In this document: in pieces, positions 10,101 through 18,612 of the stretch
Layout of the letters: every line of letters starts with the position of its first letter
Numbering within the stretch: position 1 is the stretch's first letter
Source of the DNA: Umezawaea sp049997955
GTDB lineage: Bacteria; Actinomycetota; Actinomycetes; Mycobacteriales; Pseudonocardiaceae
Direction of reading: 5' to 3'
DNA length: 64,000 bases
Assembly (NCBI GenBank): GCA_049997955.1
Contig: JAEBDY010000018.1
Coordinates: forward strand, 62,001 to 126,000
Program-made: the position numbers and the translations under genes
The notes under the pieces: generated by a model
The model's database searches: none
Seen by the model: only the letters and a program-made list of their open reading frames with translations
What the model was told of the DNA's origin: nothing

Positions 10101-10759
10101 AGTCGGCGATGGTGGCGCGACGTCGCTGGCCGGCGGCGGAGTTCCGGTCCCTCTTCGCCGGGCACCCGCTGCTGTGGCACGTCGTGCGGCGGCTGGTGTG
10201 GATCACCGAGGACGGCGTGGGGTTCCGGTTGGCCGAGGACCGCTCGCTCGCCGACGTGAACGACGAGGCGGTCGAGCTGGCCGACGACGTGGTCGTGGGG
10301 ATCGCGCATCCGCTGGACCTGGCGGGCGCGCTGGACGGGTGGGCGGAGGTGTTCGCGGACTACGAGATCCTGCAGCCGTTCCCGCAGTTGGGCAGACCGG
10401 TGCACGCGCTGACCCAGGACGAGGTGGCGGCTCCCTCGCTCAAGCGGTTCGAGAACCTGGTGGTCCCGGTCGGCAAGCTGCTGGGGCTGACCAACAAGGG
10501 GTGGCAGCGGGGCGAGCCGCAGGACGCGGGCGTGGAGTGCTGGATCACCCGGCCGGTGCCCGGCGGGTCCCTGGTGGTCAACCTGAACCCCGGCATCCCG
10601 GTCGGCGTCGTCACGCTGTTCGAGGAGCAGACCCTGACCGACGTCTGGCTCAACAACGGCGGTGGTGCGTGGCACCGGCGCGGATCGAGGACGTTCGGCG
10701 AACTCGACCCGATCACCGCGTCCGAGGTGCTGGCCGAGTTGACCTCCCTGACGAACTGA
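7148..10759 (+). CDS. WGR domain-DUF4132 protein (YehI/MolR-like), first gene of a five-gene cassette
   Basis: This 1,203-residue cytoplasmic protein opens with a WGR domain (residues about 1-68, RRWELVADGSAKFWEIERDG then VRYGRLGSAGQTKVKDF), a fold associated with nucleic-acid contexts in PARPs. A short low-complexity Ala/Pro linker (about 70-90) follows. The middle is a very long alpha-helical, HEAT-like region, and the C-terminal third is DUF4132 (around EQLADRLVPDFGLD to the end). The GTG at 7148 has GGGGGGAA upstream; the frame stays open for about 1 kb further upstream, but that overlaps the opposite membrane gene. It is followed by MoxR, DUF5682, VWA and SWIM genes with overlapping or nearly touching ends. 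E. coli YehI has the same domains, from memory. Biochemical function is unknown. Confidence 0.88.
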   Translation: MRRWELVADGSAKFWEIERDGTSVTVRYGRLGSAGQTKVKDFASDALAVAHVDKLVAEKEKKGYQEDGAPVVAATAAPAAGPTSTANGDRSAAEDPVEIGEKPLVAPVWPDETTFVVPPSWRGSVRPGRGQDGGRPAKSSQDVEAYLRSKLEPRPARLAAVLASPESDPDLVAEALAYLDGRATPLGAAVVGAALTSEASRYYGREDVATLADAWVVRHGFAFAAQAAADLGRIWVFWPGHQRTTAALAWRTDERQDWPYANRQVVERLRVLLAGAAEADYLAAVEALSTRRDGLLTQTIAAYLAPTRHDWVDELVTAVLAGSTLVEEHRLFLASLRTVEQVEAVFEQEAYRWWATAKDVLPTLVLTVGAGIAPAVARLLDEDSGDDRRKLLIEVLAWTPTDEAFGLLLDRADSRFVMPALVGAVKRYPVRALRMLAANGSATAKSLLAGHVQANPDLVAAVLPDLDEGLREVVEQAAVEEGPAPDAPAELLPQVLVAPPWTVKRTAVKPLVVTGLEVSVPLGFRWGPGEREVWAEAFGDYYWPDVKFLIWRVAVDRLFKGKIRHHEQPTLVLNAPEELLRHRLDEWDPQTWSAMDWAKPVVARFEVDAFPVALKIAKADPSMAAEVLLPFANAEVAELMADWLARLKSVHAVAVSWFQRHPETAARALLPAALGKVGKARRNAEAALRLIAAKGHAEVLRQVAAEHGEHVAAAVETLVTADPLDQLPAKVPSVGDWADPVLLPRILLRDKKHALSPSATGHVLTMLAMSKPDDVYAGVEVVRELCDPESLARFAWAVFEVWLANRTPPKDGWVLPVQGLLGDDDTVRALSPVIRAWPGEGGHSKAVAGLGVLAAIGTDVALLHLNGIAQKVQFGGLKARAREMIDTVAAGLGLTGEQLADRLVPDFGLDDAATLVVDYGPRRFVVGFDEQLKPYVVDGDGKRRKDLPKPGAKDDPDLAPAEHKRFAALKKDVRTVAADQIRRFESAMVARRRWPAAEFRSLFAGHPLLWHVVRRLVWITEDGVGFRLAEDRSLADVNDEAVELADDVVVGIAHPLDLAGALDGWAEVFADYEILQPFPQLGRPVHALTQDEVAAPSLKRFENLVVPVGKLLGLTNKGWQRGEPQDAGVECWITRPVPGGSLVVNLNPGIPVGVVTLFEEQTLTDVWLNNGGGAWHRRGSRTFGELDPITASEVLAELTSLTN

Positions 10760-10767
10760 GGAATGCG

Positions 10768-11859
10768 TTGTCCGACAACAAGAAGGTCCAGCGGCCACCG
10801 GCCGAGGTGCGGTACGCCGACGAGTTGGCGCGGCTGCGCGGGAGCGACACCGCGCACCGCCCGCCGGGGTGGGCGCTGAGCCTGCAGGGAGCGCGGCGGT
10901 TCATCGTCGGTGACGAGCGGCAGGGCATCAGCCGCAAGTTCGTCGGCGACCCGTCGCTGATCGACCGGGCCCTGGTGACCCTGGCGACGAGCCGCGGGCT
11001 GATGCTGGTGGGCGAGCCGGGGACGGCGAAGTCGCTGCTGTCCGAGCTGATCGCGGCCGCGGTGTGCGGGGAGTCGACGCTCACGATCCAGGGTGGCGCG
11101 GCGACGACCGAGGACCAGATCAAGTACTCGTGGAACTACGCGCTGCTCGTGGCGGAGGGGCCGTCGACCCGGTCGCTGGTGCCCGCGCCGATGCTGCGGG
11201 GCATGGCCGAGGGCAAGGTCGTGCGGTTCGAGGAGATCACCCGGTGTCCGCTGGAGGTGCAGGACAGCCTGCTGTCGCTGCTGTCCGAGCGGGTCGTGGC
11301 GATCCCGGAGCTGACCGGGCCGGACGGGATGGTGTTCGCCAACGACGGGTTCACCGTCATCGCCACGGCGAACACGCGTGACCGCGGGGTGAACGAGATG
11401 AGCGCGGCGCTCAAGCGGCGGTTCAACTTCGAGACCGTGTTCCCGATCGCCGACTTCGCCACCGAGCTGGACCTGGTGGAGCAGGAGGCGCGGGTGCTGC
11501 TGGAGCGGTCCGGCGTCGGGGTGCAGCCCCGGCGGGACGTGCTGGAGGTGCTGGTGACGACGTTCCGGGAGCTGCGCGACGGGGTGACGTCCTCGGGTCA
11601 GCCGATGGACCGGCTGACGACCGTGATGAGCACGGCGGAGGCGGTGTCGGTCGCGCACGCCGTGGGGCTGCGCGGGTGGTTCCTGCGCGGTGAGGCGGGC
11701 ACCTCGGCGGACCTGGTGGAGTGCCTGGCGGGAACAGCGGCGAAGGACAACGCAGAGGACCTGGCCCGGCTGCGGCGGTACCTGGAGCAGCAGGCGAAGA
11801 ACCGGCGCGGCGCGCAGTGGCAGGCGCTGCACCAGGCGCGTCACCTGCTGCCCGGCTGA
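10768..11859 (+). CDS. MoxR-type AAA+ ATPase (YehL-like)
   Basis: This 363-residue AAA+ ATPase has Walker A GEPGTAKS (residues 82-89), a Walker B-like VVRFEE (151-156) and sensor 1 in VIATANTRD. MoxR ATPases usually act as chaperones that remodel or load cofactor into a partner through a VWA protein. A VWA gene lies two genes downstream, so the pair is complete. The start is a TTG at 10768-10770 with GAGGAA four bases upstream, only eight bases after the preceding stop. The nearby ATG at 10763 is out of frame, which supports TTG. The gene overlaps the next by one base (TGATG), indicating translational coupling. Partner and substrate are unknown. Confidence 0.9.
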   Translation: MSDNKKVQRPPAEVRYADELARLRGSDTAHRPPGWALSLQGARRFIVGDERQGISRKFVGDPSLIDRALVTLATSRGLMLVGEPGTAKSLLSELIAAAVCGESTLTIQGGAATTEDQIKYSWNYALLVAEGPSTRSLVPAPMLRGMAEGKVVRFEEITRCPLEVQDSLLSLLSERVVAIPELTGPDGMVFANDGFTVIATANTRDRGVNEMSAALKRRFNFETVFPIADFATELDLVEQEARVLLERSGVGVQPRRDVLEVLVTTFRELRDGVTSSGQPMDRLTTVMSTAEAVSVAHAVGLRGWFLRGEAGTSADLVECLAGTAAKDNAEDLARLRRYLEQQAKNRRGAQWQALHQARHLLPG

Positions 11860-14105
11860 TGGCGACGACGTTCATCGGGGTTCGGCACCACAGCCCGGCG
11901 TGCGCCGGGCTGGTGGCGTCGACCATCGAGGAGTTGCGGCCCGCGCACGTGCTGGTCGAGGGGCCCGTCGACATGAACGACCGGCTCGACGAGCTGCTGC
12001 TCGGGCACCAGCCGCCGATCGCGGTCTACACCTACTACCGGGACGGGGAGCGGTCGCACGCGTCGTGGACGCCGTTCTGCGACTACTCCCCCGAGTGGGT
12101 CGCGCTGACCGCGGGCACGGCGTGCGGGGCGCGGGTGCGGTTCATCGACCTGCCCGCGTGGCACCCGGCGTTCGCCGGGCGCGGCAACCGGTACGCCGAC
12201 GCGGAGGCGCGCTACACCGAGGTGACCGGGAGGCTGTGCCGGGAGTTCTCGGTCGACAACGTCGACGCGCTCTGGGACCACCTGTTCGAGGTTGTCCCCG
12301 CCGACGGGCTCGCGGAGCGGCTGACGGCGTACTTCGACCTGCTGCGCGGCGAGGCGACGACCGAGCACGACGACGTGGAGCGCGAGGCCTACATGGCGTC
12401 GTGGATCCGGGCGGCGCAGGCCGACGCGGGCGACCGGCCGGTGGTCGTGGTGACCGGCGGCTTCCACACGCCTGCGCTGCGGGCGCTGGCCGCCACGCCA
12501 GAGCCGGGGTGGCCGGAGGTGCCGCGGCCGCCGGAGGACTCGGTCGGGGCCAGCTACCTGGTGCCGTACTCGCACCGGCGGCTGGACGCGTTCACCGGCT
12601 ACCAGTCGGGGATGCCGTCGCCGGAGTACTACCAGCACCTGTGGACCGACGGGGTGGTCGGTGCGGCGGCTGCGCTGGTCGAGTCGGTGGTGGGACGGCT
12701 GCGGCGGCGCGGGCAGCCGGTGTCCACGGCGGACCTGATCGCGGCCCGCACGCTCGCGGAGGGGTTGGCGCGGTTGCGCGGGCACGCCCACCCGTCGCGG
12801 ACGGACGTGCTGGACGGGCTGGTCGGCACGCTGGTGTCGGAGGACCTGTCGCAGCCGCCGCCGTGGACGGTCCGCGGCCCGCTGCGGCCGGGCGCGCACC
12901 CGGCGGTGGTGGAGATGGTCGCGGCGCTCAGCGGAGACCGGGTGGGGCGGCTGCACTCGGCGACCCCGTCTCCCCCGCTGGTGGCGGCCGTGACGGCGGA
13001 GCTGTTCGCCTTGGAACTCGACGGCTCGGGTGAGGTGCGGGTCGACCTGACCGACGAGCTGGGGTTGCGGCGCAGTCGGGTGCTGCACCGGTTGCGGGTG
13101 GTGGAGATCGGCGGGTTCACCCGGTTGTCCGGGCCCAGCGGCGGCGGCGATCCGGTGTACACCGAGCGGTGGCGGCTCACGCCGTCGGACGGGAGGTTGC
13201 CCGCGCTGATCGAGGCGGCGGCGTACGGGGCGACGCTGGACGAGGCCGCGGCGGGGGTTCTGCGCGAGCGGGTGCCGGACGCGGACGTCGACGAGCTGGC
13301 GGTGGTGCTGTTCGACACGGCGTTGTGCGGCATCTCGGCCCTGGGTGACGGTGTGGTGGCGTCGTTGCGCACTCGGGTCGCGCGGGTGGCGGACGTGGGG
13401 GCCCTCGGCCGGGTGCTGGCCACCGTGGTCGGGCTGTGGCGCTACGACGGGCTGTTCGGGACGGCGGGGAGTCCGGTGCTGGGCGCGGTGATCAGCGGGG
13501 CGGTGACGCGGCTGCTGTGGCTGGTGGAGGGGCTGCACGGCGGCGCCGGTCCGGCCGATCCCCGGCGGTTGCTGGCGGTGGCCGCGACGCGGGACGCCGT
13601 GCTGCACGCCGAACCGGTGCTGGAGAACGGGAGGGACGAGGCGGTGGCGGTGCTGCGGCGGGTCGGCGCCGACCCGCAGGGGCCGCCGGACCTGCGCGGG
13701 GCCGCGTTCGGGTTCTGCTGGTCGCTGGGTGGGGGCGGCGACGTGGAGCGGGCCGTGCGGGGCATGTCGGGGCCGAGGACGATCGGTGACTGGCTGGCGG
13801 GGCTGTTCGCGGTGGCCCGCGAGGAGGTGCTGTCCGCGGACGCAGTGGTCGAACTGCTCGACGAGCTGGTGCACGCGCTGTCCGAAGAGGACTTCCTGAT
13901 CGCGCTTCCCGCGCTGCGCCAGGCTTTCGCGTACTTCCCGCCGTCGGAGCGGGAGACGATCGCGAAACGGGTGCTGATCGCGCGGGGTGCGCGCGGGTCC
14001 ACCGGGCCGCTGCTGCGGATCGACGTGGACCCGGAGGTGGTCGCGGCGGGGATGGCGCTGGAGGCCAAGGTCGATTCGGTGCTCGCGCGGGAGGGGTTGG
14101 CGTGA
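11859..14105 (+). CDS. DUF5682 family protein (YehM-like)
   Basis: This 748-residue protein of unknown biochemical role begins with the DUF5682 hallmark: GVRHHSPACAGLV at residues 7-19 and then HVLVEGPVDMNDRLDELL. It shares the MoxR gene's stop codon (TGATG), so it is translationally coupled to that ATPase. The second half is mostly alpha-helical, with a Leu/Ala-rich region and the DFLIALPALRQAFAYFPPSERE segment near the end. The VWA gene starts inside its last codons (four-base overlap). The N-terminal HH and E residues could form a metal or catalytic site, but this is inference. Same-order neighbours strongly suggest a physical complex with the ATPase and VWA proteins. Confidence 0.85.
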   Translation: MATTFIGVRHHSPACAGLVASTIEELRPAHVLVEGPVDMNDRLDELLLGHQPPIAVYTYYRDGERSHASWTPFCDYSPEWVALTAGTACGARVRFIDLPAWHPAFAGRGNRYADAEARYTEVTGRLCREFSVDNVDALWDHLFEVVPADGLAERLTAYFDLLRGEATTEHDDVEREAYMASWIRAAQADAGDRPVVVVTGGFHTPALRALAATPEPGWPEVPRPPEDSVGASYLVPYSHRRLDAFTGYQSGMPSPEYYQHLWTDGVVGAAAALVESVVGRLRRRGQPVSTADLIAARTLAEGLARLRGHAHPSRTDVLDGLVGTLVSEDLSQPPPWTVRGPLRPGAHPAVVEMVAALSGDRVGRLHSATPSPPLVAAVTAELFALELDGSGEVRVDLTDELGLRRSRVLHRLRVVEIGGFTRLSGPSGGGDPVYTERWRLTPSDGRLPALIEAAAYGATLDEAAAGVLRERVPDADVDELAVVLFDTALCGISALGDGVVASLRTRVARVADVGALGRVLATVVGLWRYDGLFGTAGSPVLGAVISGAVTRLLWLVEGLHGGAGPADPRRLLAVAATRDAVLHAEPVLENGRDEAVAVLRRVGADPQGPPDLRGAAFGFCWSLGGGGDVERAVRGMSGPRTIGDWLAGLFAVAREEVLSADAVVELLDELVHALSEEDFLIALPALRQAFAYFPPSERETIAKRVLIARGARGSTGPLLRIDVDPEVVAAGMALEAKVDSVLAREGLA

Positions 14106-15205
14106 CGGAGCTGGAGCGGTGGCGGCTGATCCTCGGGGAGCCCGCCGAACCGCACTGCGGTGGGCTGGAAGGTGCCGGGGCGGGACGGGACGCCGCGCTG
14201 GACTGGCTCTACGGCCGTGAGGCGGACCGGGAGAACCGCGGGGTGCGGCGCGGCGGGCGGGGCGGTTCGGTGCTGACCACGGTGACCTGGCTGGACGACG
14301 TGCACCGGCTGTTCCCGAGGGAAACCATCGAGCGGTTGGAGCGCGACGCCGTCGAGCGCTACGACATCACCGAGATCGTCACCGATCCGGAGGTGCTGGC
14401 ACGGGTCGAGCCGAACGCGGCGCTGCTGCGGGCGGTGCTGCGGACCAAGCACCTGATGAACCCCGAGGTGCTGGCGATGGCGCGGCGCATCGTGGAGGCC
14501 GTGGTCGCGGAGCTGATGCGCAAGCTGGCCAAGGAGGTGCGGCAGGCGCTCAGCGGCACGCGGTCGCGGCGGCCGAGCAACTTCAAGCAGGCCCGCAACT
14601 TCGACTTCCGGCGCACGATCCGGGCCAACCTGTCGCACTACGACCCCGTCGAGCGGCGGGTCTACATCGAGAAGCCGATGTTCTCCTCGCGCACGCGACG
14701 GCACCTCGAGCAGTGGCAGCTGGTCCTGGTGGTGGACCAGTCGGGGTCGATGGTGGGTTCGGTGATCCACTCGGCGGTGTCGGCCGCGTGCCTGTGGGGG
14801 CTGCCCGGTCTCAAGACGCACCTGATCGCGTTCGACACGTCGGTGGTCGACCTGACCTCGGACGTGGTGGATCCGGTGGAGTTGCTGATGAAGGTGCAGC
14901 TCGGTGGTGGCACGGACATCGCGAAGGCGGTGGCGTACGCCGCGAGCCTGGTCGAGAACCCCCGGCGGGCGATCGTCGTGGTGATCACCGACTTCTACGA
15001 GGGTGGCGACGCGAACCGGCTGGTGCGCACGGTGCGCGAGCTCGTCGAGCAGGGCTCGGAGGTGCTGGGGCTCGCGGCGCTGGACGAGGACGCGAATCCC
15101 GACTACGACAGGGACCTCGCCCAGCGGTTGGCGAACGTGGGCGCGCACGTGGGGGCGATGACGCCGGGCCGGTTGGCCGAGTTCGTCGCGGAGAGGATCG
15201 GCTGA
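14102..15205 (+). CDS. VWA domain protein with intact MIDAS (YehP-like)
   Basis: This 367-residue protein has a helical, Arg-rich N-terminal half (residues 1-200) and a C-terminal von Willebrand factor A domain. The metal-ion-dependent adhesion site is complete: D212-x-S214-x-S216 in VVDQSGSM, T271 in GGGTDI and D296 in VITDFYEGG. No signal peptide or membrane helix is seen, so it is cytoplasmic. VWA proteins beside MoxR ATPases typically act as the adaptor that presents substrate to the ATPase ring. Start GTG at 14102 overlaps the preceding stop by four bases (GTGA). Its stop shares a base with the SWIM gene's ATG. It is one of the best-conserved parts of this cassette. Confidence 0.9.
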   Translation: MTELERWRLILGEPAEPHCGGLEGAGAGRDAALDWLYGREADRENRGVRRGGRGGSVLTTVTWLDDVHRLFPRETIERLERDAVERYDITEIVTDPEVLARVEPNAALLRAVLRTKHLMNPEVLAMARRIVEAVVAELMRKLAKEVRQALSGTRSRRPSNFKQARNFDFRRTIRANLSHYDPVERRVYIEKPMFSSRTRRHLEQWQLVLVVDQSGSMVGSVIHSAVSAACLWGLPGLKTHLIAFDTSVVDLTSDVVDPVELLMKVQLGGGTDIAKAVAYAASLVENPRRAIVVVITDFYEGGDANRLVRTVRELVEQGSEVLGLAALDEDANPDYDRDLAQRLANVGAHVGAMTPGRLAEFVAERIG

Positions 15206-17100
15206 TGCGGGACGACCTGCTCGCGTTGACGCCGGACGCGTTGGCGTCGTTGGCCAACCGGGGTCTGGTGAAGCGCGCGACGAAGGACCTGGACGCGGGC
15301 ACGGGTCCCGTCGTCGAGGTCGAGGGCGGGACGGTGCGCGGCCGGTTCCCCGACGGGGTCGAGGTCGAGCTGCCCGTCGGGGTCGCGCTCCCGGCGGCTG
15401 CCTGCTCGTGCGGCGCGCAGGGGGTGTGCAGGCACCGGATCGCGGTGGTGCTCGCCTACCAGCGCCAGGGGCCGGGTGAGTCCGCGCCGGTGTTCACGAC
15501 GTGGTCCCCCGGCGCCATCGACGACGAGGCGCTGGCGGCGCTGCTGGGCGCGCGCGGGCTCGCGGCGGCTCGGCGGTCGCACGCCGCCGGGTATCCGGTG
15601 CGGTTGCGGCGTCCGACGGCCGCTGATCCGGCCGCGAGCGCCGAACTGCCGTCGTGCACGGTGCGGTTCCTGGTGCCGGGTGAGCTCGGGTACGTGCACG
15701 CGGACGCGACGGCCGCTCGGCGCGACGAGTTCGTGGCGCACGCGGTGTGGGCGTTCCGCGAGGCCGATGAGCGCGGGCTGGTCGAGGACGTGGTGCGGTT
15801 CGACGTCGGCGGGAGCGCCGGGCCGGACCGGGCCGGGCTGGCGGGCGTGCTGGAACTGGCCGATCGGGTGCTGCTCGACGGGGCGGCGCACGCGGACCCG
15901 GTGCTGGAAGCCGGTTTGCGGCGGGCGCGGGTCGAATTGGGCGATCGTGGTCTGCGCTGGCCCGCGGCGGCGGTGGACGACCTGGTGGGGCAGCTGGAGG
16001 CGTACCGGGAGCGGTCGGCGCACTACCGGCCGGAGCGGTTCGCCGAACTGGTGGCGGAGTTGCACGCGCGGCACCGGGCGACCGGTGCGCGGTCGCAGGT
16101 GCTGGGCACGGACGTTCCCGCGGAGACGCCGTTGCGGCGGGTGCGGGTGACCGCGCTGGGGTGTCGGATGAGCGGCACGGTGGAGGACCGGACGGCGGAG
16201 GTGTTCTTCGCGAGCGGTCCGACCACGCTGGTGCTGCGACACCGGTGGGCGGTCGGCGACGGCGAGTCGCCGACGGGGCACGACCTCGTGTCGCGGCGGG
16301 TCGCGGGCACCACGCTGGGTGCGCTGGCCGCGTCGAACATCGTGTCCGAGTCGGCGTCGCGCAGCGCGAGCCAGGTGTTGAAGGTGACGGCGGGGCGGGT
16401 GTCCAAGACGTCGACCACGCCGGTGGGGCGGGCGTGGGAGGGGCTGCCCGAGCCGGTGCTGGTCCGCTCGATCGCCGCGGAAGCCGTTGCGCTGGAACGG
16501 TTGCCGCCCCGGCTGGTGCGGGCGCGGGTGGAGGCGGAACTGGTGCGGGTCGTGGCGATCACCGAGGTGCGGTCGGTCGGGTACTCCCCCGGTGCGCAGC
16601 GGTTGGACGCGGTGGTCGCCGACGAGTTCGGTGCGACGGCGGTGATCTCGGCGACGCACCGGGGGGTGAGCCCTGGCGCGCTCGACGCGTTGGCGGGGGC
16701 GTTGGAGTCCGAGCCGGTGATGGTGAGCGGCTCGCTGCGGCGGGTCGGGGGTGTGGTCGTGATCGATCCGCTCGCGGTGTTGACGGGGGCGGGGGTGGTG
16801 GTGCTGGACCTGGCTCCGGTGCAGGGGGGTGGTGTGGTGCCGGGGTACCGGGACGCGGGATCGGACCTGATCGGGGCGGCGGTGGACGCGGCTCTCGCGG
16901 TGTGCGCTGATGCCGCGCACCGCGGGCTGCGGCACCCCGCGCCGAGCCTGCGGGTGCGGCTCGGCGAGGTGGCGGCGGAGCTGCGGCGGGTGGGGCTGCA
17001 CGGGAACGCGGCCGCGGTGACGGCGTTCGGGGAGGAGGTGAGCGCGAGGACGTGGGTGGAGGCGCAGGTGCGGCTGCTGGTGACGCAGGAGTGCCGGTGA
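15205..17100 (+). CDS. SWIM zinc-finger protein (YehQ-like)
   Basis: This 631-residue protein carries a SWIM zinc finger (C-x-C-x-n-C-x-H) near its N-terminus: C67, C69, C75 and H77 in CSCGAQGVCRH. SWIM fingers bind DNA or protein and often occur in proteins tied to nucleic-acid transactions. The remainder has no domain I can name; it contains strand-rich and Ala/Gly/Val-rich segments and ends in ARTWVEAQVRLLVTQECR. ATG 15205 overlaps the VWA stop by one base (TGATG). It is the last gene of the operon; about 100 bp without a clear terminator separate it from the opposite FAD gene. Confidence 0.85.
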   Translation: MRDDLLALTPDALASLANRGLVKRATKDLDAGTGPVVEVEGGTVRGRFPDGVEVELPVGVALPAAACSCGAQGVCRHRIAVVLAYQRQGPGESAPVFTTWSPGAIDDEALAALLGARGLAAARRSHAAGYPVRLRRPTAADPAASAELPSCTVRFLVPGELGYVHADATAARRDEFVAHAVWAFREADERGLVEDVVRFDVGGSAGPDRAGLAGVLELADRVLLDGAAHADPVLEAGLRRARVELGDRGLRWPAAAVDDLVGQLEAYRERSAHYRPERFAELVAELHARHRATGARSQVLGTDVPAETPLRRVRVTALGCRMSGTVEDRTAEVFFASGPTTLVLRHRWAVGDGESPTGHDLVSRRVAGTTLGALAASNIVSESASRSASQVLKVTAGRVSKTSTTPVGRAWEGLPEPVLVRSIAAEAVALERLPPRLVRARVEAELVRVVAITEVRSVGYSPGAQRLDAVVADEFGATAVISATHRGVSPGALDALAGALESEPVMVSGSLRRVGGVVVIDPLAVLTGAGVVVLDLAPVQGGGVVPGYRDAGSDLIGAAVDAALAVCADAAHRGLRHPAPSLRVRLGEVAAELRRVGLHGNAAAVTAFGEEVSARTWVEAQVRLLVTQECR

Positions 17101-17202
17101 GCACGGGGTGCCGATGGCCGCGCAAGTGCTGCCGGTAGCCGCGGCGTTGGTCATGGCCGAATGCCCGTGCGACGCGGGGAAGCGCCGTTCCCGGCCGTGG
17201 AG

Positions 17203-18612
17203 TCATCGGGCGTGGTCGGCCCAGGCTTGTTCGGCGGCGTGGTAGCCGTTCATGCCGTGCACCCCCGCGCCGGGTGGGGTCGCGGCGGAACAGAGGTACA
17301 CGCCCGGAACGCCTGTGCGGTAGGGATTCGGGGTGAGCCTCGGGCGGGCGATGATCTGCCACGGGGTGTTCGCGCCGGTGAGGATGTCGCCGCCGATCCG
17401 GTTCTGGTTGGTCGCCGTCAGGTCGTGGGTGGACTTGGAGGTGCGGGCGACGATTCGGGTGGAGAAGCCGGGGGCGAAGCGTTCGACCTGGTCGATGATC
17501 CGCTGGGTGACGTCCTCGGTGCAGCCGTGCGGGACGTGGGCGTAGGCCCACACGGGGTGGAGGTCGCCCGCGGATCTGCTCGGGTCGGCCAGGTACTGCT
17601 GCCCCACCAGGACGAAGGGGTCCCGAGGGAGGGTGCCGCGGTGCACCTCGGTCGCGGTGCGGACGACCTCCGCAGGACTGCCGCCCAGGTGGACGGTGCC
17701 TGCCCGTCGGCACGGTTCCGCGGTCCACGGCACTCCCCCGCGCACGACGAAGTCGACCTTGAACGCGCCAGGGCCGTGGCGCCAGCGGTGGTAGGCGCGG
17801 CGGACGCGCGGGGGTAGGCGGTCGCCGAGGATCGTCGCGGCGCCCCTCGGGGAGGTGTCGAGCAGGACCAGGTCGGCCTCGGGGAGGTCGGTGACCGGGT
17901 GGGACGTGATGATCTCGCCGCCCAGGTCGACCAGCAGCCGGGCCAGGGCGGTGGTGATCGCCTGCGAGCCGCCCTTGGCCACGGGCCAGCCGACGTGGTG
18001 ACCGGCGGTGATCAGCAACGTGCCCACGGAGGAGGTCAACGGGTGGCGCAGGTCGTGCATGACGTGGGCGGCGATGCCCAGGAACAGGCCCTGCGGCGCG
18101 TCGTCGTTCCACGCCAGGCGCAGCAGGGCGGCGGGTGGTGCCGCGCGCAGGGCGAAGCGGGCCAGGTGGAGCGGCTTGGCGGGGAGGCTCAGCAGCGGGC
18201 CGAGGAGGTCGGGCAGGGTGTCGTCGAGCCTGGACGACAGCGGGGAGAACAGCCGTCGCCAGCGTTGTCCGTCGCGGTGGGACAGTCCGGCGACGGTGTC
18301 GTCGAGTGAGCGGTGCAGAACCCCGGCCGTCCCGTCGTCCAGGGGATGGGCCACCAGGACCTCGGGATGGCACCACTCCAGGCCGTGGCGCTCCAGGCCC
18401 AGGCCGCGCAGGAACGGGGAGAGCGCGGCCATCGGGTGCACGGCGGAGCACTCGTCGTGCAGCGTGCCCGTCACCGGCTCCTCGCTGGTCCGGGTTCCTC
18501 CCCCGATGCGGTCGGCGGCTTCCAGCACCGTCACCGCGACGCCGCGCCCGGCCAGGGCCACGGCGGCCGCCAACCCGTTGGGGCCCGAGCCCACCACCAC
18601 CGCGTCAGGCAT
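17203..18612 (-). CDS. FAD-dependent oxidoreductase of the phytoene desaturase/amine oxidase class
   Basis: This 469-residue flavoprotein starts with a Rossmann dinucleotide motif, VVVGSGPNGLAAAVALAGRG (GxGxxG) followed by VLEAADRIGGGTRTSE, typical of the CrtI/NAD(P)-binding amine-oxidase-like superfamily. A C-terminal FAD-contact segment (GVYLCSAATPPGAGVHGMNGY) closes the fold. No membrane helix is evident. Its ATG lies inside the last codons of the upstream DoxX-like gene (eight-base overlap), so the two are co-translated. Members of this group act on carotenoids, retinoids or unknown lipids; no carotenoid synthase is nearby, so the substrate is unassigned. Confidence 0.85.
   Translation of the reverse strand: MPDAVVVGSGPNGLAAAVALAGRGVAVTVLEAADRIGGGTRTSEEPVTGTLHDECSAVHPMAALSPFLRGLGLERHGLEWCHPEVLVAHPLDDGTAGVLHRSLDDTVAGLSHRDGQRWRRLFSPLSSRLDDTLPDLLGPLLSLPAKPLHLARFALRAAPPAALLRLAWNDDAPQGLFLGIAAHVMHDLRHPLTSSVGTLLITAGHHVGWPVAKGGSQAITTALARLLVDLGGEIITSHPVTDLPEADLVLLDTSPRGAATILGDRLPPRVRRAYHRWRHGPGAFKVDFVVRGGVPWTAEPCRRAGTVHLGGSPAEVVRTATEVHRGTLPRDPFVLVGQQYLADPSRSAGDLHPVWAYAHVPHGCTEDVTQRIIDQVERFAPGFSTRIVARTSKSTHDLTATNQNRIGGDILTGANTPWQIIARPRLTPNPYRTGVPGVYLCSAATPPGAGVHGMNGYHAAEQAWADHAR

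Noticed and set aside
7106..10798. 1,230-codon minus-strand ORF opposite WGR-DUF4132
   Set aside because: Antisense shadow: Arg/His/Gln/Pro-rich and without recognisable domains, typical of high-GC DNA.
11841..13874. 677-codon minus-strand ORF opposite DUF5682
   Set aside because: Same antisense-shadow composition; the plus strand has the conserved protein.
10100..17100. Possibility that the five-gene cassette is a toxin-immunity or prophage module
   Set aside because: No phage genes, integrase, attachment site or secretion signal was seen; composition is like the rest of the window.
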